Assembly: GCA_026990035.1 (NCBI GenBank)
Contig: JALSIM010000010.1
Span: 26,948 to 90,947 of the forward strand
DNA: 64,000 nt
Source of the DNA: Alphaproteobacteria bacterium
Lineage (GTDB): Bacteria; Pseudomonadota; Alphaproteobacteria; Geminicoccales; Geminicoccaceae
Reading direction: 5' to 3'
Part shown: piece after piece, positions 57,102-64,000 of the stretch
Layout of the letters: each line of letters begins with the position of its first letter
Numbering within the stretch: position 1 is the first letter of the stretch
The notes under the pieces: model-generated
Database searches by the model: none
The model's input: the letters and a program-made list of their open reading frames with translations, nothing else
What the model was told of the DNA's origin: nothing
Translations under genes and position numbers: made by a program

Positions 57102-57873
57102 GCTGTGGCTGGCCGTGCGCGCGCCGCGGATGCCGACGCACGACATCGCGGCCAAGATCGAACGGTACGCCAAGCCGCTCCGGAAATACCCTCCGGACGC
57201 GGTCGAGCGTGCGTGCGACCGGTGGGCCGAGGAACATCCGGGATGGCCGAGCCTGTCCGAGATCATGGAGGCCTGCGGACGGGAGGTGGCGGCGGAGAGG
57301 CCGGCCATCGAGCCTCCGCGCGGCAGGGACGCGATCAACGAGGCGCTCGGGTACCTGCCGGGCATCGTCGTCCGGTCGATCGACTGTCCGACCGAAATCA
57401 ACGGTGGCATCCCGTGGTCGCACGCCGTCAGCCGGCAGGAGATCATGCGCGCCATCGCGAAAGCCTGGACGGTCACGCCGGTGCCGCCGCGTCCTCCCGA
57501 ACGCGATCCGGCAGGGCGGGCAAAGGCGGCATTCGCGCGGCGCCTCGGGGACGCCCTCGGCATCGCGGTCCGTTCCGGCGATCCGTCGCGCATCGAACCA
57601 GGGCGCGACCTGCACCCGGAATGGTGCGACATGACGGACAGCCAATGGTGGTCGCACGACGGGCTGCGCGAGCTCGTCGACGAGATCGAGACCGGCAGAT
57701 ATTTCGGCGGATTCCGTGCGCTCGCGATCTCGACGCTCGCCCGCCATCTCGCGGCCGGCCGCATGCCGGCGGACGTGGCCGACCGGGCGATCGCGCTCGT
57801 CCACGGCACCGCGCCCGAACCGCAACACCCGACCCCGGAGCCCACGGCAAGGCTGGTGGAGGCCGCCACGTGA
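57058..57873 (+). CDS. Hypothetical phage protein (replication region)
   Basis: A 271-residue protein not recognised. The N-terminus (LTELWLAVRAPRMPTHDIAAKIERYAKPLRKYPPDAVERACDRWAEEHPGWPSLSEI) resembles helical segments of phage replication-associated proteins. Overlap with the DUF1376 gene (44 bases) and coupling to the Mor gene suggest it is part of the replication/regulation block. Confidence 0.65.
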   Translation: MTPSSMDHCRRCLTELWLAVRAPRMPTHDIAAKIERYAKPLRKYPPDAVERACDRWAEEHPGWPSLSEIMEACGREVAAERPAIEPPRGRDAINEALGYLPGIVVRSIDCPTEINGGIPWSHAVSRQEIMRAIAKAWTVTPVPPRPPERDPAGRAKAAFARRLGDALGIAVRSGDPSRIEPGRDLHPEWCDMTDSQWWSHDGLRELVDEIETGRYFGGFRALAISTLARHLAAGRMPADVADRAIALVHGTAPEPQHPTPEPTARLVEAAT

Positions 57874-58187
57874 GCTGGCTCGGCGACCTCGCACGCGACC
57901 TCGGCGATGAGGCGGCCCGATCCCTCGCCCAGTCGTACGGCGGAACCAGCATCTACGTCCCCGGATCGCTCTCGCCGCGCCTCGTCGCCATGGTCGGGCG
58001 CGACATCGCGCAGTGGCTCGTCGATCACCACGGCGGTCAGAAACTCTACGTCCCCATGCCCGACCTCCGCCAGAGAGACGCCGAACGCGCACGCGAGCTC
58101 CACCACATGGGAACCAGACCAGGCGATATCGCACGCCTCATCGGACGATCGGAGCGATGGGTCGCAAGAGTGCTGCGCGGAGAGTGA
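57870..58187 (+). CDS. Mor-family transcription activator
   Basis: A 105-residue protein like the Mu Mor/C activators. The dimerisation part has LAQSYGGTSIYVP and VDHHGGQKLYVPMPD; the C-terminal helix-turn-helix is MGTRPGDIARLIGRSERWVARVLRGE. Mu Mor turns on middle and then late genes, so this is the likely activator of the packaging and head genes that follow. GTG start overlapping the preceding stop. Confidence 0.85.
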   Translation: MSWLGDLARDLGDEAARSLAQSYGGTSIYVPGSLSPRLVAMVGRDIAQWLVDHHGGQKLYVPMPDLRQRDAERARELHHMGTRPGDIARLIGRSERWVARVLRGE

Positions 58188-58192
58188 CGGAC

Positions 58193-58549
58193 ATGCCTCG
58201 CACACGGCGCACAAGGAAAAAACGGTTGCTCCAGGCCCTCGCCGCAGGCCTGTCGGTGAAGGCAGCCTGCGAGGTGGCCGGCATCGGCCGCCGCACGGCC
58301 TATGACTGGCGCAACGAGGACCAGGAGTTCGCATCCGCCTGGGACGAGGCCATCGAGACCGGAACCGACGCCCTCGAGGACGAGGCGCTCAGCAGGGCCA
58401 TGAACGGCTCCGATACCATGCTGATCTTCCTGCTCAAGGCTCGCCGCCCCGAGAAATACCGCGACACGCACCGCGTCCAGCACGACGGCGGCCTGCGCGT
58501 CGAGGTCGTGACCTGCCTTCCCGAGCCCGATGAAGACGCTGCGGATTGA
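58193..58549 (+). CDS. Terminase small subunit
   Basis: A 118-residue DNA-packaging protein. The N-terminal helix-turn-helix (LLQALAAGLSVKAACEVAGIGRRTAYDWRNEDQEFASAWDEA) is typical of TerS, followed by LEDEALSRAMNGSDTMLIFLLKARRPEKYRD. It overlaps the large subunit by 20 bases. Confidence 0.88.
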   Translation: MPRTRRTRKKRLLQALAAGLSVKAACEVAGIGRRTAYDWRNEDQEFASAWDEAIETGTDALEDEALSRAMNGSDTMLIFLLKARRPEKYRDTHRVQHDGGLRVEVVTCLPEPDEDAAD

Positions 58550-59837
58550 ACTCTCCTGGACGCCCCGCCACTATCAGCTCGAGGCGGCGCGCCGCAGAAG
58601 GCTGCGCAACGTCCTCGTCTGGCACCGCCGGGCCGGCAAGACCGAGTTCTGCGCCGGCCTGCTGCTCACCGAAATGCTGCGTCACCCCGGCCTCTACTGG
58701 TACATCGCACCCTACCGCAACCAGGCCCGGCGCATCCTCTGGGACCGGCTCAAGTCGCTCGCACGGCGCCTCATCACCACCGGCATCGTCCAGGTCCGCG
58801 AGGTCGAGATGGCGCTCGCGACCACGGGCGGCGGCCGCATCGAACTCCACGGCGCGGACCATCCCGATGCGCTCCGTGGCGTGGGCCTGCGGGGCGTCGT
58901 CTACGACGAGGTGGCGCAGATGGAGCCCACCACCTGGGAGGAGGTCACCCTGCCCGCGCTCGCCGACCAGCCCGGGGCGTGGGAGATCTTCATCGGCACC
59001 CCCAAGGGCCTGAACCACTTCAAGGACCTCTACGACCGCGCCGTCGCCGAGATGGAGGCGGGCGGGCCGAGCTATGCGAGCCTGCTCACCGTCGACGACA
59101 CGGGCGTGATCGACCGCGGGTTCCTCGAGCGCGCGAAGCGCATCATGACGCGCGCGGCCTTCATGCAGGAATTCTACTGCGTCTGGGATGCCGGAGGCGT
59201 CTCGCTGATCGACCCCGCGGACGTGGCCGCCTGCGAACTCGCCGAGGCCGGCGATCCCCGCCGCTACGCCAATGGCACCTGCGTCGTCGGCGTGGATCTC
59301 GCAGTCCGCGGCGATCTCACGGTCGCCGTCGTACTCGAGCGCACCGGCCCGCGCTGGATCCTGCGCGAGATGCTCGAACGCCGGAACGTTCCGCTGCTCG
59401 AGCAGGTCGAGGACATCGCCAGGATCATGCGCGATTACCGCGTCTCCAGGCTCGTGGTGGACCGCACCGGCCTCGGCGAGGCCGTGGTGGAGACGCTCGA
59501 GCGCCGCTGGGGCGGCGTCGTCGACGGTGTGATCATGACCCCGCAGCGCCGCATCGAGCTCGTCCAGGACATGCGCCTCGCCTTCGCCGAGCGCAGGATC
59601 GCCATCCCCCCGCACGACGGGCTGCGGCGTGACCTGGCGGGGATCAGGCTCGACTGGACGAACCGCGGCCAGCCGCGCCTCGAGATCGACCGCGCCGGCG
59701 GCTCGCACGCCGATCGCGCGATGGCGCTAGCGCTCGCCGTCTCGGCCATCGGCTCGTACCTGCCCGGCGCCGAGATCGCGACGGCAGGCCTCACTAGACC
59801 GTCCGCGATGCTGGACGATTTCATCGGAGGACTGTAA
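58530..59837 (+). CDS. Terminase large subunit
   Basis: A 435-residue packaging motor. Walker A WHRRAGKTE is at 31-39, Walker B VVYDE at 123-127, and the C-terminal nuclease domain has its first Asp at D256 (VVGVDLAVRGDLTVAV). It is related to Mu-type and other phage TerL proteins. The stop and next start overlap as TAATG. Confidence 0.94.
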   Translation: MKTLRIELSWTPRHYQLEAARRRRLRNVLVWHRRAGKTEFCAGLLLTEMLRHPGLYWYIAPYRNQARRILWDRLKSLARRLITTGIVQVREVEMALATTGGGRIELHGADHPDALRGVGLRGVVYDEVAQMEPTTWEEVTLPALADQPGAWEIFIGTPKGLNHFKDLYDRAVAEMEAGGPSYASLLTVDDTGVIDRGFLERAKRIMTRAAFMQEFYCVWDAGGVSLIDPADVAACELAEAGDPRRYANGTCVVGVDLAVRGDLTVAVVLERTGPRWILREMLERRNVPLLEQVEDIARIMRDYRVSRLVVDRTGLGEAVVETLERRWGGVVDGVIMTPQRRIELVQDMRLAFAERRIAIPPHDGLRRDLAGIRLDWTNRGQPRLEIDRAGGSHADRAMALALAVSAIGSYLPGAEIATAGLTRPSAMLDDFIGGL

Positions 59838-61297
59838 TGCCCACGCCCATCTTCCGCGAGGTCGCAGGCGAACAGAGCATCCGGGCCGGATACATCGAGC
59901 CCCTCCTGCGCCAGCCCTCGGACCCGATCCTCGCCGCCAGGGGCTTAGACCTCGCCGTCTACGACGAGCTCCTGCGGGACGATCAGGTTTCCAGCACCTT
60001 CCAGCAGCGCAGGCTCGCCGTCGTCTCGCGCGAGCTGGTGATCGAGGCCGGCGCCGCGGATGCCGCGTCCCAGGCGGCCGCCGATCTTCTCCGCGAGATC
60101 CTCGACCGCCTGCCGTTCGACGAGATCACCGACAAGATGCTCTACGGCCTCTTCTACGGCTGGGCCGTGGCCGAGGTCATCTGGGCACGCGACGGCGGCC
60201 GCATCGTCATCGACGCCATCAAGGTCCGCGACCGCAGGCATTTCCGCTGGGACCGCGACGGCCGCCTGCGCCTCGTGACCATGCGGAACCCGGGAGGCGA
60301 GCCCCTGCCCGAGCGGAAGTTCTGGATCTTCAGGTCGGGAGGCGCCGACGACAGCGACCCCTACGGCCGCGGGCTCGGGTGGCAGCTCTACTGGCCCGTG
60401 TTCTTCAAGCGTCACGGCGTCAAGTTCTGGCTCGCGTTCCTCGACAGGTTCGGAACACCGCCGCTCATCGGCCGCTATCCGAGAGGAGACGAGCACGAAA
60501 AGGAACGGCTCATTGAGGCCCTGAAGGCGCTCAACCGTGAAGCCGTGACCGCCATCCCCGACGGCATGCTCGTGGAGCTCCTTGAGACCCGCAGAACCGG
60601 CACCGCTTCCTACGGCGAACTCGTCCAGCGCATGGACGCGGCGATCGCCAAGATCGTGCTCTCCCAGACCATGACCACCGATCCCGGCTCCTCGCGCGCC
60701 CAGGCGCAGGTGCACATGGAGGTGCGCGAGGAGGTCGTCAAAGCTGATGCCGACCGGCTGTGCGCGAGCTTCAACGCCGGAGTGGCCCGTTGGCTCACCG
60801 AATTCAACTTTCCCGGCGCAGCCCCGCCCAGGATCTGGCGCCGGGTGGAGGACGATCCCGATCTCCGCGAGATCGCCGAGCGCGACCGCATCATCGCCGA
60901 GCTCGGCTACCGCCCGAAGCCGGAGTACATCCGCGAGACCTACGGCGAGGGCTGGCTGCCGGTCGGCCCCGCGCCGGCCGACGCCCGGAACGCCCAGGCG
61001 TCCATGTCGGATGGCTGCCCGTGCTGCGGCGAGGCGGATCTCGCCGAAGGCATCCGGAAAAAGGACCGCATCGACCGTCTCACCGACATGCTGGACGACG
61101 CGACGCGGAGCGTGACCGACGCATGGATCGACCGGATCCGGCAGCTTGTCGAGACCTCGGAGAGCCTCGAGGAGGTCGGGCGCCGGCTGCTTGAGATCGA
61201 ACGCGACCTCGATCCCCGCCAGCTCGCGGACATGCTGCAGCGGGCGCTCGCGCTTGCCGGACTGCAGGGCCGGGACGACCTAATCCGGGGACGCTGA
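59837..61297 (+). CDS. Portal protein, DUF935 (Mu gp29-like)
   Basis: A 486-residue portal of the Mu type: RAGYIEPLLRQPSDPILAARGLDLAVYDELLRDDQVSSTFQQRRLAV, YGWAVAEVIWARDGG, FFKRHGVKFWLAFLDRFGTPPLIGRYPRG and VLSQTMTTDPGSSRAQAQVHMEVR are DUF935 features. The C-terminal 90 residues contain a CPCC cluster and helical segments. It forms the DNA entry ring of the head. Confidence 0.93.
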   Translation: MPTPIFREVAGEQSIRAGYIEPLLRQPSDPILAARGLDLAVYDELLRDDQVSSTFQQRRLAVVSRELVIEAGAADAASQAAADLLREILDRLPFDEITDKMLYGLFYGWAVAEVIWARDGGRIVIDAIKVRDRRHFRWDRDGRLRLVTMRNPGGEPLPERKFWIFRSGGADDSDPYGRGLGWQLYWPVFFKRHGVKFWLAFLDRFGTPPLIGRYPRGDEHEKERLIEALKALNREAVTAIPDGMLVELLETRRTGTASYGELVQRMDAAIAKIVLSQTMTTDPGSSRAQAQVHMEVREEVVKADADRLCASFNAGVARWLTEFNFPGAAPPRIWRRVEDDPDLREIAERDRIIAELGYRPKPEYIRETYGEGWLPVGPAPADARNAQASMSDGCPCCGEADLAEGIRKKDRIDRLTDMLDDATRSVTDAWIDRIRQLVETSESLEEVGRRLLEIERDLDPRQLADMLQRALALAGLQGRDDLIRGR

Positions 61298-61300
61298 TCC

Positions 61301-62521
61301 GTGGCGATCCAGCCGGAATACGCGGCCGTCCCGTTCGACCTGGCGATCCGCATGGTGCGGGAACGCGTGCGGCTGCCCACCGAGCGGTGGACCGACCTAT
61401 GGCAGGAGATGCACGCCCGCGCCTTCACGGTCGCCGGCGCCATGAAGCTCGATCTCCTGGCCGACCTCAAGGAGGCCGTCCTCCAGGGCCTTGAGCAGGG
61501 CACGACGCTCGACGAGTTCCGCAAAAACTTCGACCGCATCGTCGCCACCCGCGGCTGGTCCTATCGCGGCACGCGCAACTGGCGCACCCGGGTGATCTTC
61601 GAGACCAACCTGCGGGTCGCATACAACGCTGGCCGCTGGGCGCAGGCGCAGGAGTCCAGGGACCGGCGGCCCTATGTGCGCTATTCGGCCGTGCTCGACG
61701 ACCGCACCCGGCCGATGCACCGGCGCTACCACGGTACGCTCCTGCCGATCGATCACCCCTGGTGGCGGACGCACTGGCCCCCGAACGGCTGGGGGTGCCG
61801 GTGCACGGTGATCACCCTGTCCGAGCGCCAGCTCCGGCGTCGCGGCTGGAAGGTGTCCGAGAACCCGCCGCCCGAGCGCACCGTCGAAAAGACCCTCTAC
61901 CGCTTCGGGCAGAAATGGACCGTGCGGGTCCCGGAGGGGATCGACCCGGGCTGGAACTATAATCCGGGCATCGCCCGCTGGGGTGAGGGAACGGCGGAGG
62001 AAGTCCTGCGCGCCGAGCGCGAGGGCAGCGGCCGGTGGCGCTCGCTCGAGGAGACCATCTGGCGCGATTTCGACCTGCCGCCCGAGCTGCCGCTCGATGA
62101 GCCGCCGGTAGAACGGGCCCGGCGCGTGGAGACGCGCGAGGAGCTGCTGCAGCTCGTCCGTGAGGTCTTCGGCGGAGATCAGGCACGGTTCGACGTGGCC
62201 GGGCTGCCGGTGTGGATCGACGTCCCGGCGCTCGCGGCGCACATCGGCCTGGAGCGGTCAATCTGGCTGCCGCTGGTGCCGGATGTCCTTGCACGCCCAC
62301 GAGAGGTATGGCTGGATTTCGAGCGGCATGAGGAGACGGGGCATGTGCGCCTTCGCCTGCGCGTGCTCAAAGCGTACCGGGTAAAACAAGGGAGAGCGCT
62401 CGTCGTGGTCGTTGACGGCGACAGGGGTTACCTCGCCACGATCACGACGTTTCCGCTCTCCAAGAAACGAGAGTGGAACCGTCGTAGGACGGGCAGGCCG
62501 ATACTTGCCCGACATGATTGA
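61301..62521 (+). CDS. Mu gpF-like head protein fused to a C-terminal PBECR-type nuclease domain
   Basis: A 406-residue minor head protein with GTG start. The phage Mu gpF domain is at about 95-185 (TRVIFETNLRVAYNAGRWAQAQE, AVLDDRTRPMHRRYHGTLLPIDHPWWRTHWPPNGWGCRCTVITLS). From about 305 to the end the sequence (VWIDVPALAAHIGLERSIWLPLVPDVLARPREVWLDFERH, then LRLRVLKAYRVKQGRALVVVVDGDRGYLATITTFPLSKK) resembles the phage-Barnase-EndoU-colicin/RelE-like nuclease (PBECR) domains found on gpF proteins. If active it could be injected with the DNA. Confidence 0.85.
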   Translation: MAIQPEYAAVPFDLAIRMVRERVRLPTERWTDLWQEMHARAFTVAGAMKLDLLADLKEAVLQGLEQGTTLDEFRKNFDRIVATRGWSYRGTRNWRTRVIFETNLRVAYNAGRWAQAQESRDRRPYVRYSAVLDDRTRPMHRRYHGTLLPIDHPWWRTHWPPNGWGCRCTVITLSERQLRRRGWKVSENPPPERTVEKTLYRFGQKWTVRVPEGIDPGWNYNPGIARWGEGTAEEVLRAEREGSGRWRSLEETIWRDFDLPPELPLDEPPVERARRVETREELLQLVREVFGGDQARFDVAGLPVWIDVPALAAHIGLERSIWLPLVPDVLARPREVWLDFERHEETGHVRLRLRVLKAYRVKQGRALVVVVDGDRGYLATITTFPLSKKREWNRRRTGRPILARHD

Positions 62522-62540
62522 GGCCGCCATCCGACGGCCT
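62521..62540 (+). terminator. Weak stem-loop after the gpF gene
   Basis: AGGCCG (62521-62526) pairs with CGGCCT (62535-62540) around 8 bases, overlapping the stop codon; only TTCT follows, so termination would be partial. The remaining gap to 62715 shows no supported gene. Confidence 0.3.
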
Positions 62541-62715
62541 TCTAGGAACCGACATCCCCCCCGGCTGAGACCGGCCGGCTCGCCCCGCTCGAGCGGCAAC
62601 CGGGACCATCGCGGGGCCAGCTACTCCGAAGATGGCAAGACCTGCTCCGCGGGTCAAGTTCGGAAGAACGCCGTCGCCATGACAGGCCCGCGCGTGCCGT
62701 TACAATGGCCCGTCG

Positions 62716-63684
62716 ATGAAGATCGAGATCCTGCGCACAGGCCGCTTCCGCGACGCCGGCGGCCGTCCGGTGGAAATCACCACGGACGCGCTGCGGCACA
62801 TCGCCGAAGCCTACGACCCCGGCGCCCACGAGGCGCCCGTCGTCATCGGGCATCCCCGCGACGACGCCCCGGCCTATGGCTGGGTCAAGCGCCTCGAGGT
62901 CCAGGAAGACACCCTCCTCGCCGAGCTCGACCAACTCGACCCCGCCTTCCTCGAACTCGTCAGGACCGGACGCTACAAGCAGCGCAGCGCCTCCCTGTAC
63001 CTGCCGGGCCACCCCAACCACCCCCGCGGCGGCGAGGGCATGTACCTGCGCCACATCGGCTTTCTGGGCGCCCAGCCCCCGGCGGTCAAAGGGCTGCGAC
63101 CCGTCCAGCTCGCCGACGACGGCGAATTCATCGCCGAACTCTCCCTCCCCGCCCGACGACCGAAGGAGAACGCAGACATGGCCGACCACAACGCTCCCGA
63201 TGCGATGGAGGCGCGCCTCAAGGAGCTCGAGGGCCGGGCGCGCGAGCTCGAGGCACGGATGCGCGAGCTGGCCGAAAAAGAGGCCGCCATCCTGGCCCGC
63301 GAAAAGGAACTCGAGGCGGAACGCCGCAGGATGCGGCACGACACCAACGTCGCCTTCGCCGAAGCCCTCGTGCAGCAGGGCAGGCTGACGCCGGCCGAGG
63401 TCGAGACGGTCGCCGTCGTCCTCGACGTCCTCGACAGCCTGCCCGCCGACTTCGCCGACAAAGCGGCCCAGGGCACCGCCGAAAGGTTCCGCAAGTGGCT
63501 GCGCGACCTCCCCGCCAAAGTCGAGTTCGGTGAGCGCGCCCCCGCATCCACCAACGGCATCGACACCGCCGATGCCGACGAAATCGCCCGGGCTGCCCTC
63601 GCATACCAGCGGCAGCTCGCCGACCAGGGCGTCGAGATCCGCATCGATGAGGCGGTGCGTCGCATCACGGAGGGCAAGCGATGA
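62716..63684 (+). CDS. Mu gpI-like head maturation protease and scaffold
   Basis: A 322-residue protein. The N-terminal 150 residues (FRDAGGRPVEITTDALRHIAEAYDPGAHEAPVVIGHP, YKQRSASLYLPG, LRHIGFLGAQPPAVKGL) match the Mu I protease type, with His and Ser candidates in GHP and QRSAS. The rest is a long acidic coiled coil (ARLKELEGRARELEARMRELAEKEAAI) typical of scaffolds. An internal start makes the scaffold alone. Confidence 0.88.
   Translation: MKIEILRTGRFRDAGGRPVEITTDALRHIAEAYDPGAHEAPVVIGHPRDDAPAYGWVKRLEVQEDTLLAELDQLDPAFLELVRTGRYKQRSASLYLPGHPNHPRGGEGMYLRHIGFLGAQPPAVKGLRPVQLADDGEFIAELSLPARRPKENADMADHNAPDAMEARLKELEGRARELEARMRELAEKEAAILAREKELEAERRRMRHDTNVAFAEALVQQGRLTPAEVETVAVVLDVLDSLPADFADKAAQGTAERFRKWLRDLPAKVEFGERAPASTNGIDTADADEIARAALAYQRQLADQGVEIRIDEAVRRITEGKR
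63178..63684 (+). CDS. Nested scaffold protein from an internal start
   Basis: AAGGAG at 63163-63168 lies 9 bases before an in-frame ATG at 63178 (MADHNAPDAMEARLKELEG). The resulting 168-residue product is only the coiled-coil scaffold, as Mu makes protein Z from within gene I. Predicted from the ribosome site and precedent. Confidence 0.65.
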   Translation: MADHNAPDAMEARLKELEGRARELEARMRELAEKEAAILAREKELEAERRRMRHDTNVAFAEALVQQGRLTPAEVETVAVVLDVLDSLPADFADKAAQGTAERFRKWLRDLPAKVEFGERAPASTNGIDTADADEIARAALAYQRQLADQGVEIRIDEAVRRITEGKR

Positions 63685-64000
63685 GCTGGAGCAACCCCGG
63701 CCTCGTCAAGAACTGGATCGCCGAAGGCGCGATCACGAAGTACCGCATCGTCAAGCTCGGCACCGCCGATGGCCGGATCGCCCAGGCCGGCGCCTCCACC
63801 GACGCGATCGTCGGCGTGGCCGCGGAGCTCGATGCCGCCGATGGTGAGCGCATCGACGTGATCCACTCCGGCATCGCCGAGGTCGAATTCGGCGGCGCCG
63901 TCACCCGCGGCGCCCTGGTGACCGCCGATGCCCAGGGCCGCGCCATCACCGCCGCGCCGGTCGCAGGCACCAACGCCCGCATCGTCGGCACCGCCATCGA
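63681..64000 (+). CDS. Capsid cement/decoration protein, cut by window edge
   Basis: The frame opens at the ATG at 63681 (ATGA overlap) and runs off the window. The 106 visible residues (ITKYRIVKLGTADGRIAQAGASTDAIVGVAAELDAADGERIDVIHSGIAEVEFGGAVTRGALVTADAQGRAI) match the DUF2190-type beta-rich capsid cement proteins. The major capsid gene would be expected next, outside the window. Confidence 0.82.
   Translation, partial: MSWSNPGLVKNWIAEGAITKYRIVKLGTADGRIAQAGASTDAIVGVAAELDAADGERIDVIHSGIAEVEFGGAVTRGALVTADAQGRAITAAPVAGTNARIVGTAI

Larger units (their letters stand above)
40180..64000. mobile_element. Prophage, left end to beyond window (lambda-like integration/immunity, Mu-like head)
   Basis: From the 3' end of tRNA-Lys to the window end the sequence holds integrase, recombination, immunity, lysis, DNA-modification, replication-type, packaging and capsid genes, mostly overlapping by 1-10 bases. 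The left boundary is set by the tRNA and adjacent integrase; the right boundary (tail genes and attR) lies outside. Gene orientation divides into a leftward integration/recombination arm, a central immunity region, and a rightward lytic arm. Confidence 0.93.

Overview
The window is a very GC-rich chromosome segment of an alphaproteobacterium, carrying the left end of a large integrated prophage. The assignment rests on gene order and family type: lexA-moeA-moaC-trpC-trpD-trpG, ppiD-trpE divergent from tpiA-secG-pyrG-kdsA-eno-ftsB-pdhA-pdhB-pdhC-lpd-lipA, a lipoyl-bearing pyruvate dehydrogenase E1 beta, an ATP synthase F0 operon with both b' and b subunits, and a GTTC-N7-GTTC SOS box at lexA. 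A Rhodospirillales-like or related lineage is plausible, but the genus cannot be told from this sequence.

Backbone, 1-40217. The left edge cuts a RecD2-type helicase. Then come a glycerophosphodiester phosphodiesterase and a leftward block of lexA, molybdopterin genes and trp genes. This block is split from ppiD-trpE by a rightward polysaccharide deacetylase gene. From 12.1 to 25.0 kb is a rightward glycolysis / pyruvate dehydrogenase / lipoate run. It is followed by smc, the F0 operon (atpI, a, c, b', b), a short-chain dehydrogenase convergent with ETF-ubiquinone oxidoreductase, gyrA, coaD, queA, tgt and tRNA-Lys(TTT). QueA and Tgt are both queuosine enzymes; this Tgt lacks two of the four usual zinc ligands.

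Prophage, about 40.2 kb to beyond 64.0 kb. A tyrosine integrase lies directly against the 3' end of tRNA-Lys, so the tRNA is the probable attachment site. The right end is outside the window. Leftward genes run integrase, a small excisionase-like gene, then (beyond an opposed hicAB module) a RecT/YqaJ recombination operon. A rightward cargo of a lipoprotein, an unknown protein and a secreted thermonuclease follows. The immunity region has a LexA-like CI repressor translationally coupled to a HipA-like kinase and a DUF3037 protein, facing a Cro/CII side. Identical palindromic operators occur at the cI/cro intergenic region (three sites) and before the recombination operon (two sites), a lambda-like OR/OL layout.

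The right arm carries small early genes, a GapR-like protein, lysozyme and holin candidates, a RuvC-like resolvase, a circularly permuted cytosine methyltransferase, an HNH protein, replication-type genes, a Mor-family activator, and a Mu-like head module (TerS, TerL, DUF935 portal, gpF fused to a nuclease-like domain, protease/scaffold, capsid cement). It is therefore a mosaic: lambda-like integration and immunity joined to Mu-like activation and capsid genes. The best candidates for an undescribed system are the cI-coupled kinase/DUF3037 pair, the cargo at 45.9-48.0 kb, and the capsid-linked nuclease domain.
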